In this document: piece after piece, positions 9,983-19,072 of the stretch
Numbering within the stretch: position 1 is the stretch's first letter
Layout: the number at the start of each line of letters is the position of its first letter
Source: Flavobacteriales bacterium
Lineage (GTDB): Bacteria; Bacteroidota; Bacteroidia; Flavobacteriales_F; PHOS-HE28
Direction of reading: 5' to 3'
Length of the DNA stretch: 64,000 nucleotides
Assembly: GCA_016703005.1 (NCBI GenBank)
Contig: JADJCX010000021.1
Span: forward strand, 1-64,000
Program-made: the position numbers and the translations under genes
Notes under the pieces: model-generated
What the model was told of the DNA's origin: nothing
Database searches by the model: none
Seen by the model: the letters and a program-made list of their open reading frames with translations, nothing else

Positions 9983-11311
9983 ATGAAGAACCTGTTCTCA
10001 ACCATCAAGAACATCTGGCGCATCGAAGAGCTGCGCAACCGGATCCTCATTACCCTGGGTCTTCTCTTGGTGTACAGGATCGGCTCTTTCATTGTGCTGC
10101 CGGGCGTTGATACCGTTCGTTTGGACGCTAACACCAGCGGTGGTGGCGGCTTGGCCGAACTGCTGTCGATCTTCACGGGTGGTGCGTTCAACCGCGCGAG
10201 CATTTTCGCTTTGGGCATCATGCCCTACATCAGCGGCAGCATCATCGTTCAGCTCATGGGTATGGCGATCCCCATGGTGCAGAAGATGCAGCGCGAGGAC
10301 AGCGGTCGTAAGAAGCTGAACCAGTGGACCCGCTACTTGGCGATCGTGATCGCCATGTTTCAAGCACCGGGCTACATCTTCACAACGATCCCCGAAGAGG
10401 CCCGGTTGGCCGCGAACCCACAGTTCTGGCTCATCTCGAGCATGGTCATCCTCACGGCCGGTACGCTGTTCGTGATGTGGTTGGGCGAGCGTATCACCGA
10501 GCGTGGCTTGGGTAACGGTATCTCGTTGATCATCATGATCGGCATCATCGCCAACTTCCCGCAAGCACTTGCGCAGGAGATCGTTGGTCGCACGAGCGGC
10601 GGGGGCGGATTGGTGATGCTGTTGCTTGAACTGGTCTTCCTCTTGCTGACCATCGCAGGTATCATTCTTCTGGTGCAAGGCACGCGACGTATACCGGTTC
10701 AATTCGCGAAACGTGTTGTAGGTAACAAGCAATACGGGGGAGTGCGCAACTACATCCCCTTGAAGGTGAACGCAGCCGGTGTCATGCCGATCATTTTCGC
10801 GCAGGCGATCATGTTCATTCCGCTGTATGTGTACCAAGCGTTCCAACAGCCTCCACAATGGATGGCCGGGCTGGTGGACATGCAGAGCTTTACTTACAAC
10901 ATCCTGTTCTTCCTCATGGTGGTGGTGTTCACGTACTTCTACACCGCGATCATGGTGAACCCGAACCAGATGGCCGACGACATGAAGCGCAATGGCGGAT
11001 TCATCCCCGGTGTGAAGCCTGGCAAACAGACGGCCAACCACATCGATGAACTGTTGAGCCGCATCACGCTGCCCGGTGCCATCTTCCTGGGATTTGTTGC
11101 CATCCTTCCGGCTTTCGCCATGATGGCCGGGATCAAGCAACAGTTCGCCTACTTCTATGGAGGTACCAGCATGCTCATCACGGTGGGTGTGTTGCTCGAC
11201 ACATTGCAACAGGTGGAAAGCCACTTGCTGAGCAGGCATTACGATGGTCTGATGAAGTCAGGCCGTATTAAAGGGAGGACGAATCCAGCGTTCAGCATGG
11301 CGACAAGTTGA
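9983..11311 (+). CDS. secY: Protein translocase subunit SecY
   Basis: 442 residues with about ten hydrophobic membrane segments. Recognisable SecY elements are FALGIMPYISGSIIVQLMG in the second transmembrane region, GNGISLIIMIGI, and the cytoplasmic loop with NPNQMADDMKRNGGFIPGVKPGKQT. SecY is the channel of the general secretion pathway in the inner membrane. It lies in the spc region between rplO and map, the standard location; the adk gene found here in many other phyla is absent. Confidence 0.98.
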   Translation: MKNLFSTIKNIWRIEELRNRILITLGLLLVYRIGSFIVLPGVDTVRLDANTSGGGGLAELLSIFTGGAFNRASIFALGIMPYISGSIIVQLMGMAIPMVQKMQREDSGRKKLNQWTRYLAIVIAMFQAPGYIFTTIPEEARLAANPQFWLISSMVILTAGTLFVMWLGERITERGLGNGISLIIMIGIIANFPQALAQEIVGRTSGGGGLVMLLLELVFLLLTIAGIILLVQGTRRIPVQFAKRVVGNKQYGGVRNYIPLKVNAAGVMPIIFAQAIMFIPLYVYQAFQQPPQWMAGLVDMQSFTYNILFFLMVVVFTYFYTAIMVNPNQMADDMKRNGGFIPGVKPGKQTANHIDELLSRITLPGAIFLGFVAILPAFAMMAGIKQQFAYFYGGTSMLITVGVLLDTLQQVESHLLSRHYDGLMKSGRIKGRTNPAFSMATS

Positions 11312-11315
11312 GGTC

Positions 11316-12116
11316 ATGGGCAAGTCCGTGATCTGTTTGAGCGATGAGGAGATCGCGCTGGTGAGAGAGAGTTCTTTGCTTGTTGGGAGGACCTTGGCCG
11401 AAGTGGCCGGGATGATCGGACCGGGTGTAACGACCCGGGAACTCGACACCCTGGCCGAAACGTTCATCAGGGACCATGGCGGCGTACCGGGCTTCAAAGG
11501 CCTGTACGGATGTCCGAGCACCTTGCTCATCAGCGTTGATGATGCCGTGGTGCACGGGTTGCCGGGTGATAAACCCCTTGAAGAGGGGAGCATCGCCAGC
11601 GTTGACTGTGGTGTATTGATGAACGAGTTCTATGGCGACAGTGCGTACACGTTCATGATCGGTGAAGTGAGCGAGCAGGCGAAACGATTGCTGCGGGTAA
11701 CGCAGGAATGTCTTGCGCTCGGCATCGCACAAGCGATCGATGGCAATAGGGTGGGCGACATCGGCCACGCGATCCAGTATCATGCGGAAGGCCATGGATA
11801 TGGCGTTGTGCGGGAACTGGTGGGCCATGGCGTTGGCCGCAAACTGCACGAGGCCCCCGAAGTGCCCAACTATGGGCGTCGAGGGCAGGGTGTGAGATTG
11901 AAGACCGGGATGGTGTTGGCGATAGAGCCCATGATCAACGGCGGTAGCAAAGAAGTGCGGCAGGAGCCCGATGGTTGGACGATCGTGACGCGCGACGGCA
12001 AACAGAGCGCCCACTTCGAACACACGGTAGCGGTGCGCGATGGCAAAGCAGAGGTCCTTTCAACGTTCGAACACATCGAGAATGTGCTTCGGGCGAAGAA
12101 GAGCATATTGAATTGA
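11316..12116 (+). CDS. map: Methionine aminopeptidase, type I
   Basis: 266 residues of the M24 pita-bread fold. The metal-binding pattern is visible: SVDCGVLMNEFYGDSAYTF carries the two aspartates, GHGVGRKLHEAPEVPNYG the histidine region, and AIEPMINGG and FEHTVAV the two glutamates. It removes the initiator methionine from nascent proteins. It starts four bases after the secY stop and precedes infA. Confidence 0.97.
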   Translation: MGKSVICLSDEEIALVRESSLLVGRTLAEVAGMIGPGVTTRELDTLAETFIRDHGGVPGFKGLYGCPSTLLISVDDAVVHGLPGDKPLEEGSIASVDCGVLMNEFYGDSAYTFMIGEVSEQAKRLLRVTQECLALGIAQAIDGNRVGDIGHAIQYHAEGHGYGVVRELVGHGVGRKLHEAPEVPNYGRRGQGVRLKTGMVLAIEPMINGGSKEVRQEPDGWTIVTRDGKQSAHFEHTVAVRDGKAEVLSTFEHIENVLRAKKSILN

Positions 12117-12170
12117 AACAAGCCGGAGGCGGAAGCTGACGGTGAAGAAATAGGAGGAAGAAGGAAACGG

Positions 12171-12392
12171 ATGACGAAGACAGGCAGCATAGAGCAGGAT
12201 GGCATCATCAAAGAGGCGCTTTCGAATGCCATGTTCCGTGTGGAACTGGAGAACGGGCACATCATTGTGGCGCACATCAGTGGCAAAATGCGCATGCACT
12301 ACATCCGCATACTTCCCGGCGATAAAGTGAAACTGGAGATGAGCCCTTACGACTTGAGCAAAGGCCGCATCACCTTCCGATACAAGACCTGA
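12171..12392 (+). CDS. infA: Translation initiation factor IF-1
   Basis: 73 residues spanning one S1/OB fold: [26 protein letters not shown], then [31 protein letters not shown]-1 blocks the A site during initiation. A purine-rich GGAGGAAGAAGG lies 10-20 bases before the ATG, one of the better ribosome-binding sites in this cluster. Confidence 0.97.
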   Translation: MTKTGSIEQDGIIKEALSNAMFRVELENGHIIVAHISGKMRMHYIRILPGDKVKLEMSPYDLSKGRITFRYKT

Positions 12393-12408
12393 AGAAGAAC
12401 AACGACCC

Positions 12409-12524
12409 ATGAAGATCAGGGCCTCCATCAAGAAACGTTCAGCGGATTGCAGATCGTGCGCCGCAAGGGACGTCTGTACGTGATCAACAAGAAGAACCCC
12501 AAGTTCAAGCAGCGTCAAGGCTGA
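12409..12524 (+). CDS. rpmJ: 50S ribosomal protein L36 (one frameshift)
   Basis: ATG 12409 reads [14 protein letters not shown]. The frame then fails at 12450-12453, where one A is missing from an expected tgcaagatc. In the shifted frame the rest of L36 follows, [23 protein letters not shown], to the TGA at 12522. With the base restored the protein is 38 residues, the normal Bacteroidota length. It sits in the usual slot between infA and rpsM. Confidence 0.93.
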
Positions 12525-12542
12525 GAACGCAACCGAACGAGC

Positions 12543-12920
12543 ATGGCACGTATCGCAGGCATAGACCTACCGAAAAACAAACGGGGCTGCATCGGCCTCA
12601 CCTACATCTACGGCGTGGGCCGCAGCCACGCGCTGTGGATCCTCGAAAAGGCCGAGGTGGACCCGGACATCAAGGTGGAGGATTGGGATGACGACCAGCA
12701 GGGCCGTATCCGCACCGTGATCAACGAGAACATCAAGGTGGAAGGCGCACTCCGCAGCGAGATGCAATTGAGCGTCAAGCGCCTCATCGACATCAACAGC
12801 TACCGTGGCAACCGCCACCGCAACGGCCTGCCCGTTCGCGGCCAGCGTACCCGCACCAACAGCCGCACCCGCAAGGGCCGTAGGAAAACGGTGGCGAACA
12901 AGAAGAAAGTCACGAAGTAA
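12543..12920 (+). CDS. rpsM: 30S ribosomal protein S13
   Basis: A 125-residue S13, starting [28 protein letters not shown] and containing the [24 protein letters not shown] signature. The C-terminal basic tail reaches toward the tRNA sites in the 30S head. Intact. Confidence 0.98.
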   Translation: MARIAGIDLPKNKRGCIGLTYIYGVGRSHALWILEKAEVDPDIKVEDWDDDQQGRIRTVINENIKVEGALRSEMQLSVKRLIDINSYRGNRHRNGLPVRGQRTRTNSRTRKGRRKTVANKKKVTK

Positions 12921-12925
12921 TCGCA

Positions 12926-12943
12926 AGGGCGATCGATCGCCCT
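12926..12943. repeat. REP-like perfect palindrome between rpsM and rpsK
   Basis: AGGGCGATCGATCGCCCT is an 18-base perfect palindrome beginning six bases after the rpsM stop. It is not followed by a T-run, so it is unlikely to be a terminator. It resembles the hairpin after rpoA at 15124-15143: both sit right after a stop and share the TCG(C/T)AAGGGCGA lead-in. Confidence 0.6.
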
Positions 12944-12956
12944 AACAGAGAAGACC

Positions 12957-13376
12957 ATGGCCAAACAAGCAGCCGATACCAAATCAGGAGGAGCCTCCGC
13001 CGGCAAGAAGAAGAAGAAGACCGTCCATGTGGAGGCCTTCGGCGAGGCGCACATCCGTGCCACCTTCAACAACATCATCATCAGCCTTACGAACACGAAG
13101 GGCGAAGTGATCAGCTGGGCCAGCGCCGGCAAGATGGGGTTCAAGGGCAGCAAGAAGAACACACCCTACGCAGGCCAAACGGCTGCTGAGGAAGCCGCAC
13201 GCGAAGCCCACGAGTTGGGTCTGCGCAAGGTGAAGGTGTTCGTGAACGGCCCAGGTAGCGGCCGCGAGAGCGCCATCCGCGCACTGCACAACAGCGGCGT
13301 GGAAGTGACCGAAATCATTGATCAGACCCCAATGCCACACAACGGCTGCCGCCCGCCCAAAAAGCGTCGCGTCTGA
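12957..13376 (+). CDS. rpsK: 30S ribosomal protein S11
   Basis: A 139-residue S11. A short Ala/Lys-rich N-terminal extension precedes [43 protein letters not shown]. It ends with [16 protein letters not shown], the family terminus. S11 lies on the 30S platform. Confidence 0.98.
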   Translation: MAKQAADTKSGGASAGKKKKKTVHVEAFGEAHIRATFNNIIISLTNTKGEVISWASAGKMGFKGSKKNTPYAGQTAAEEAAREAHELGLRKVKVFVNGPGSGRESAIRALHNSGVEVTEIIDQTPMPHNGCRPPKKRRV

Positions 13377-13405
13377 TCCATCAACCCGAGTAAGAAGACA
13401 CAACG

Positions 13406-14047
13406 ATGGCACGCTATACAGGACCCAAAACCCGCATCAACCGCAAGTTCAAGGAGCCGATCCTCGGCCCTGACAAGTGGATGGAGCGCAAGCCCTACCA
13501 ACCCGGCCAGCACGGCGCCCCCAGCGGCCCCGGCGCGAAAGGCAAAGGCGGTGGCGGCAAACGTCGCAGCAAGCAGAGCGAATACAGCATCCAGCTGCAG
13601 GAGAAGCAAAAGGCGAAGTACACCTATGGCATCCTGGAGCGCCAATTCTCCAAGATGTTCAGCTTGGCCGCAAGCAAGAAGGGTATCACCGGCGAGGTGT
13701 TGCTGCAGCTCTGCGAAGCGCGCTTGGACAACACGGTATACCGTATGGGCATCGCCCGTACACGTCGTGCTGCCCGCCAGTTGGTGAGCCACGGCCACAT
13801 CACGGTGAACCAAGGTCTGGTGAACATCCCAAGCTATAGCGTTCGCCCCGGCGACACCGTAGCGGTGCGCGAGAAGAGCCGTGCATTGGAGGTGATCACG
13901 AACAGCACGCACGGCGCGCCAGCGCGACATGATTGGTTGGATTTCGATCCCGCGAACATGGTTGGTAAAGTGATCGCCTTGCCGGAGCGCGCACAGATAC
14001 CCGAGAACATCCGCGAGCAACTGATCGTGGAATTGTACAGCAAGTAA
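13406..14047 (+). CDS. rpsD: 30S ribosomal protein S4 with Gly/Lys-rich insertion
   Basis: A 213-residue S4. It starts [19 protein letters not shown], contains [23 protein letters not shown] and the S4 RNA-binding domain [19 protein letters not shown]. Between PGQHG and SEY, residues about 36-54, there is a Gly/Lys-rich insert ([19 protein letters not shown]) longer than the usual few residues. No zinc-binding cysteine cluster is present. S4 is a primary 16S rRNA binder. Confidence 0.97.
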   Translation: MARYTGPKTRINRKFKEPILGPDKWMERKPYQPGQHGAPSGPGAKGKGGGGKRRSKQSEYSIQLQEKQKAKYTYGILERQFSKMFSLAASKKGITGEVLLQLCEARLDNTVYRMGIARTRRAARQLVSHGHITVNQGLVNIPSYSVRPGDTVAVREKSRALEVITNSTHGAPARHDWLDFDPANMVGKVIALPERAQIPENIREQLIVELYSK

Positions 14048-14124
14048 GCCCAAGGGGCAGGAGCAGGAGCAGCAGGCAGGAAGTGGCCAAGTAGAACACC
14101 AACAACGAACAACCAACAACCAAC

Positions 14125-15117
14125 ATGCCCATTCTCGATTTCCAACGGCCTGACAAGGTCACGATGATCGAAAGCGACGACCAGCGCGGAACCTTCGAAT
14201 TCCGCCCGTTGGAGCCCGGCTACGGTATCACGATCGGCAATGCTCTTCGTCGCATTCTGCTCAGCAGCCTCGAGGGCCACGCCATCACGGCGGTGCGCAT
14301 CGAAGGCGTGCAGCATGAGTTCAGCACCATCAAGGGCGTGATCGAGGATGTGACGGAGATCGTCCTCAACCTGAAGCAAGTGCGTTTCCGCCGTCAATTG
14401 GAAGATGTCAGCACCGAAAAGGTGAGCCTAACTATTACGGGCAAGGACAGCTTCACCGCAGGCGATATCGGCAAGCACACCACCGGTTTCCAAGTGCTGA
14501 ACCCGGAACAGGTGATCTGCCACATGGAGAGCAATGTGAAGCTCACGGTGGAAGTCACGATCGGCAAGGGTCGCGGTTACGTGCCTGCGGAAGAGAACAA
14601 GGTGGAAGGTTCGCCCATCGGTACCATCTATATCGACAGCATCTTCACGCCGATCAAGAACGTGAAGTACAGCGTGGACAACACACGTGTGGAGCAGAAG
14701 ACGGACTATGAGAAGCTCACTATCGAGCTGCTCACCGACGGAAGCATCAACCCGAAGAATGCGTTGCAGGAAGCCGCCAAGATCCTCATCCATCACTTCA
14801 TGCTCTTCAGCGACGAGCGTATCAGCCTCGAACTGGAAGAGCGCGTGAAGGAGGAAGAGTTCGACGAGACGAGCTTGCACATGCGCCAGATGCTGAAGAC
14901 CAAATTGGTCGACATGGACCTGAGCGTGCGCGCCCTCAACTGCTTGAAAGCTGCCGATATCGAAACCCTCGGCGACTTGGTGAGCTACAACAAGAACGAC
15001 CTCTTGAAGTTCCGCAACTTCGGTAAGAAGAGCTTGACCGAGTTGGAGGATCTCGTGGAGAACAAAGGCCTCACCTTCGGTATGAACGTGAGCAAGTACA
15101 AACTGGACAAGGAGTGA
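14125..15117 (+). CDS. rpoA: DNA-directed RNA polymerase subunit alpha
   Basis: 330 residues. The N-terminal dimerisation domain is shown by [29 protein letters not shown]. The C-terminal domain has [40 protein letters not shown], the helix-hairpin region that contacts UP elements and activators. The 77-base spacer before it is low in complexity, with cag/gag and then aac/caac repeats. It is the usual penultimate gene of the alpha operon. Confidence 0.98.
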   Translation: MPILDFQRPDKVTMIESDDQRGTFEFRPLEPGYGITIGNALRRILLSSLEGHAITAVRIEGVQHEFSTIKGVIEDVTEIVLNLKQVRFRRQLEDVSTEKVSLTITGKDSFTAGDIGKHTTGFQVLNPEQVICHMESNVKLTVEVTIGKGRGYVPAEENKVEGSPIGTIYIDSIFTPIKNVKYSVDNTRVEQKTDYEKLTIELLTDGSINPKNALQEAAKILIHHFMLFSDERISLELEERVKEEEFDETSLHMRQMLKTKLVDMDLSVRALNCLKAADIETLGDLVSYNKNDLLKFRNFGKKSLTELEDLVENKGLTFGMNVSKYKLDKE

Positions 15118-15123
15118 TCGTAA

Positions 15124-15143
15124 GGGCGACGCTTGCGTCGCCC
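15124..15143. repeat. REP-like hairpin between rpoA and rplQ
   Basis: GGGCGACGC-TT-GCGTCGCCC is a perfect 9-bp stem with a two-base loop, starting seven bases after the rpoA stop. No T-run follows and rplQ must still be transcribed, so it is not a terminator. It looks like the short GC-rich REP-type palindromes known from many bacterial genomes, and is related to the 12926-12943 element. Confidence 0.6.
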
Positions 15144-15171
15144 ACTACGGAACGAAGCAGACCCTACAGTC

Positions 15172-15666
15172 ATGAGACACGGAAACAAGAACAACGCGCT
15201 TGGCCGCAAAAAGGCCCACCGCGACGCGCTGATGAGCAACATGGCGATCAGCTTGATCGCGCACAAGCGCATCGAAACAACTCTCGCCAAGGCAAAAGCC
15301 CTGCGCCGGTTCGTTGAGCCGTTGCTCACCAAGAGCAAGGCCGACAACACGCACAGCCGTCGTGTGGTGTTCGGTTACCTGCAGAACAAGGACGCCGTGA
15401 GCGCACTGTTCCGTGATGTGGCGCCGAAGATCGCCGCTCGCCCAGGCGGGTACACGCGTATCCTGAAAATGGGTAACCGTACCGGCGATGCTGCTGAGAT
15501 GGCCCTCATCGAACTGGTCGATTTCAACGACCTGTATGTGAAAGAGGCCGCTGGTGCCGAAGCCAAGAAGACACGCCGCAGCCGTCGTAGCCCAAGCGCG
15601 AAAAAGGCCGCTGGTGACGCAGCTCCTGAAGCTCCCAAGGCGGAGGATGAGGCGAAGCCTGAGTGA
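15172..15666 (+). CDS. rplQ: 50S ribosomal protein L17
   Basis: 164 residues from ATG 15172, starting [45 protein letters not shown], the L17 signature. The frame is open upstream through the REP-like hairpin, but that part is not coding. The core ends near residue 128 and a charged Ala/Lys/Glu-rich tail of about 35 residues follows, as in other Bacteroidota. It is the last gene of the ribosomal supercluster. Confidence 0.97.
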   Translation: MRHGNKNNALGRKKAHRDALMSNMAISLIAHKRIETTLAKAKALRRFVEPLLTKSKADNTHSRRVVFGYLQNKDAVSALFRDVAPKIAARPGGYTRILKMGNRTGDAAEMALIELVDFNDLYVKEAAGAEAKKTRRSRRSPSAKKAAGDAAPEAPKAEDEAKPE

Positions 15667-15691
15667 TGCTTATCCACGATCTGTGAAGAAC

Positions 15692-15719
15692 GAGGCGCCG
15701 AGAGGCGCCTCTTCTTTTT
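15692..15719 (+). terminator. Rho-independent terminator of the ribosomal supercluster
   Basis: Perfect 8-bp stem GAGGCGCC/GGCGCCTC with a GAGA tetraloop, followed by TTCTTTTT. It lies 25 bases after the rplQ stop and ahead of carA. Confidence 0.9.
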
Positions 15720-15729
15720 CCCGTCCCGG

Positions 15730-15737
15730 TACTTTCG
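15730..15737 (+). promoter_or_regulatory. Candidate -7 element for carA
   Basis: TACTTTCG differs by one base from the Bacteroidota -7 consensus TAnnTTTG. It lies directly after the terminator and 31 bases before the carA ATG, so a start near 15743 would give a leader of about 25 bases. No convincing -33 TTG is seen. Confidence 0.45.
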
Positions 15738-15768
15738 CGCCGCGCTCATCGAAAGCAAGTCATCCCCA

Positions 15769-16900
15769 ATGCTCATCAGTCAACGCCCTGAAGCCATCCT
15801 GCTCCTCGCTGATGGTACTGTGTTCAAAGGGCGGTCGGTCGGGTCGATCGGGACGACCGTGGGTGAGATCTGCTTCAATACCGGCATGACCGGGTACCAG
15901 GAGATCTTCACTGACCCCAGCTACACGGGCCAGATCATGGTGATGGCCTCGCCGCATATTGGCAACTACGGCGTGCATGCGGATGAAAGCGAGAGCGGTT
16001 CAGTGAAGATCGCGGGGCTCGTGGTGAAAAAGTTCAGTGAGGTGTGGAGCCGTCCGGGTGGTACCGGGAGTTTGCAGGATTTCCTGGATCGGCAAAACGT
16101 CGTGGGGATCAGCGATATCGACACGCGGAAACTGGTGCGCCATATCCGTGACAAGGGTGCCCAGAATGCGATCATCAGCAGTGCTGTTATGGCTCTTCCT
16201 GAGTTGAGGGAACTGTTGTCGGCAGCGCCGGGCATGGAGGGGCTGGAACTGAGCAGCACTGTGAGCACGAAGGCGGCCTACACGGTTGGGGATGGTGTGC
16301 ATCGTGTTGCGCTTGTGGACTTTGGGGTCAAGGCGAACATCGAGCGCTGCTTGACCGAACGCGGATGCACAGTTCGGGTCTTCCCGATGAGTGCGCCCGT
16401 GAAGGACATGTTGGCGTGGAAGCCGAATGGTTTCCTGTTGAGCAACGGCCCGGGAGATCCGGGCGCCATGCCCGAGAGTGTCTCCCTAGTGAAGAGCATC
16501 GTGGAAAGCGGTCTGCCGGTGTTCGGTATTTGCCTCGGGCACCAACTGCTGGCGGAAAGTCAGGGCATCGGTACCCGGAAGATGCACCATGGTCATCGTG
16601 GCATCAACCACCCGATCAAGAACTTGGAAACTGGCCACGATGAAGTGACGAGCCAGAACCATGGCTTCGTGGTGGACCGTGGTGCAGCTGAAAAGAACGA
16701 TGCCGTAAGCATAACGCATGTCCACTTGAACGATGGCAGCGTGGCAGGGATCCGGGTTGAAGGGACGTCCGGTGTTCAGCGTGCAGTACCACCCGGAGGC
16801 GGGCCCCGGACCGTTCGACGCTCGCTACCTCTTCGATGATTTCGTGAACAATATGAAGCAGCACGCCAGCATTCAGAAGGGCAGTCTGCAGAACGCATAG
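15769..16900 (+). CDS. carA: Carbamoyl-phosphate synthase small subunit (one frameshift near 3' end)
   Basis: The N-terminal domain ([39 protein letters not shown]) is followed by a class I glutamine amidotransferase domain with the nucleophile Cys255 in [13 protein letters not shown]. An extra G in GGG at 16762-16764 throws the frame off after GIRVEG, giving a false end at 16839. In the corrected frame [26 protein letters not shown] supplies the catalytic His-x-Glu and the gene ends at TAG 16898, for 376 residues. CarA supplies ammonia from glutamine to CarB for pyrimidine and arginine synthesis. carB is not in this window. Confidence 0.94.
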
Positions 16901-18199
<1,299 letters not shown>

Positions 18200-18253
18200 T
18201 CGATAAGCTGAGCGGTGGGCGTGCGGTTGACGCCCTTCACCGATCTTCGGGCC

Positions 18254-19072
18254 ATGGACATACGCGCAAGCGCCTTCGTGTTCTGCGTGTTCACATGCTT
18301 TGTAGGCGCCATCGGTCAACAGGCGCCCATTGATAGCACCCAGTATTGGCAGAAGGACCGCGAATGGAAAGTCCGGAATTTCGGTCATGCGATCGGGGTG
18401 GAGATCGGGTGGTATGAGGCGCACGATCTGGCTACCATGCAGTTGTTCTCACGCAATGGATCCGTGGTGGACATGTCCAAGGACTATGAACGCATCTATT
18501 TTCTTTCAGCCTCACTATCGCTCCATACCCAGCAGGATGTCAGTTGGAGCCGAATTGACAACGGCACACTTGGTGGTCACCAATGGAGGTTCTCGCTGGA
18601 CCGCTTTCCAGGCCGCACGTCCGGCATGGTCGCTGAAACCGATTCCATCGCCGGTGATTCGGTGTACACAATGAGCACCGCGTATTTCTACGCCCAGAAC
18701 GAAGCCGGTTTAACGGTGGAGCGTCGGTGGCGCAGCAACGAGCGTCGGCCGTTCTATTTCGGCGGTGGATTGGCTTTGGGACTTGGTACCACGACCAACA
18801 GCCAGTTCTACGTCTATGAATCGACGCGCCTTCGCGACTTTAGTGGGACGCGCTTGATCACCAGCAATGAGGAGTACTACCCCGGCAAGCGTTGCACTTA
18901 TCTCCGGGCGAGCCTTACCGGGCGAGCAGGGGTGCGGATCTTGAAACGGGTGGACATCGCCTTGGAGGCGGCATATGGTACGGGGCTGCAAATGATCCAC
19001 GGCAGCGATGTTCGCGTGATGAACCAGCGTGTTGCCGTGTGCTTTTCCACACGGTACACCATCAAGCGCTGA
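18254..19072 (+). CDS. Hypothetical exported protein, probable outer-membrane barrel
   Basis: 272 residues from ATG 18254, chosen because it opens a signal peptide (MDIRASAFVFCVFTCFVGAIGQ). The mature part alternates hydrophobic and polar residues with many aromatic residues, and has glycine-rich turns such as FYFGGGLALGLGT and a regular C-terminal half, suggesting beta-strands. I do not recognise a family. Its 3' end overlaps the convergent M1 peptidase frame by 175 bases as read; that overlap shrinks to 11 bases if the peptidase has a 3' indel. Confidence 0.7.
   Translation: MDIRASAFVFCVFTCFVGAIGQQAPIDSTQYWQKDREWKVRNFGHAIGVEIGWYEAHDLATMQLFSRNGSVVDMSKDYERIYFLSASLSLHTQQDVSWSRIDNGTLGGHQWRFSLDRFPGRTSGMVAETDSIAGDSVYTMSTAYFYAQNEAGLTVERRWRSNERRPFYFGGGLALGLGTTTNSQFYVYESTRLRDFSGTRLITSNEEYYPGKRCTYLRASLTGRAGVRILKRVDIALEAAYGTGLQMIHGSDVRVMNQRVAVCFSTRYTIKR

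Noticed and set aside
14048..14124. Spacer with cag/gag and caac repeats as a regulatory RNA
   Set aside because: Low-complexity sequence without a stable fold or family resemblance that I can see; noted only in the rpoA entry.
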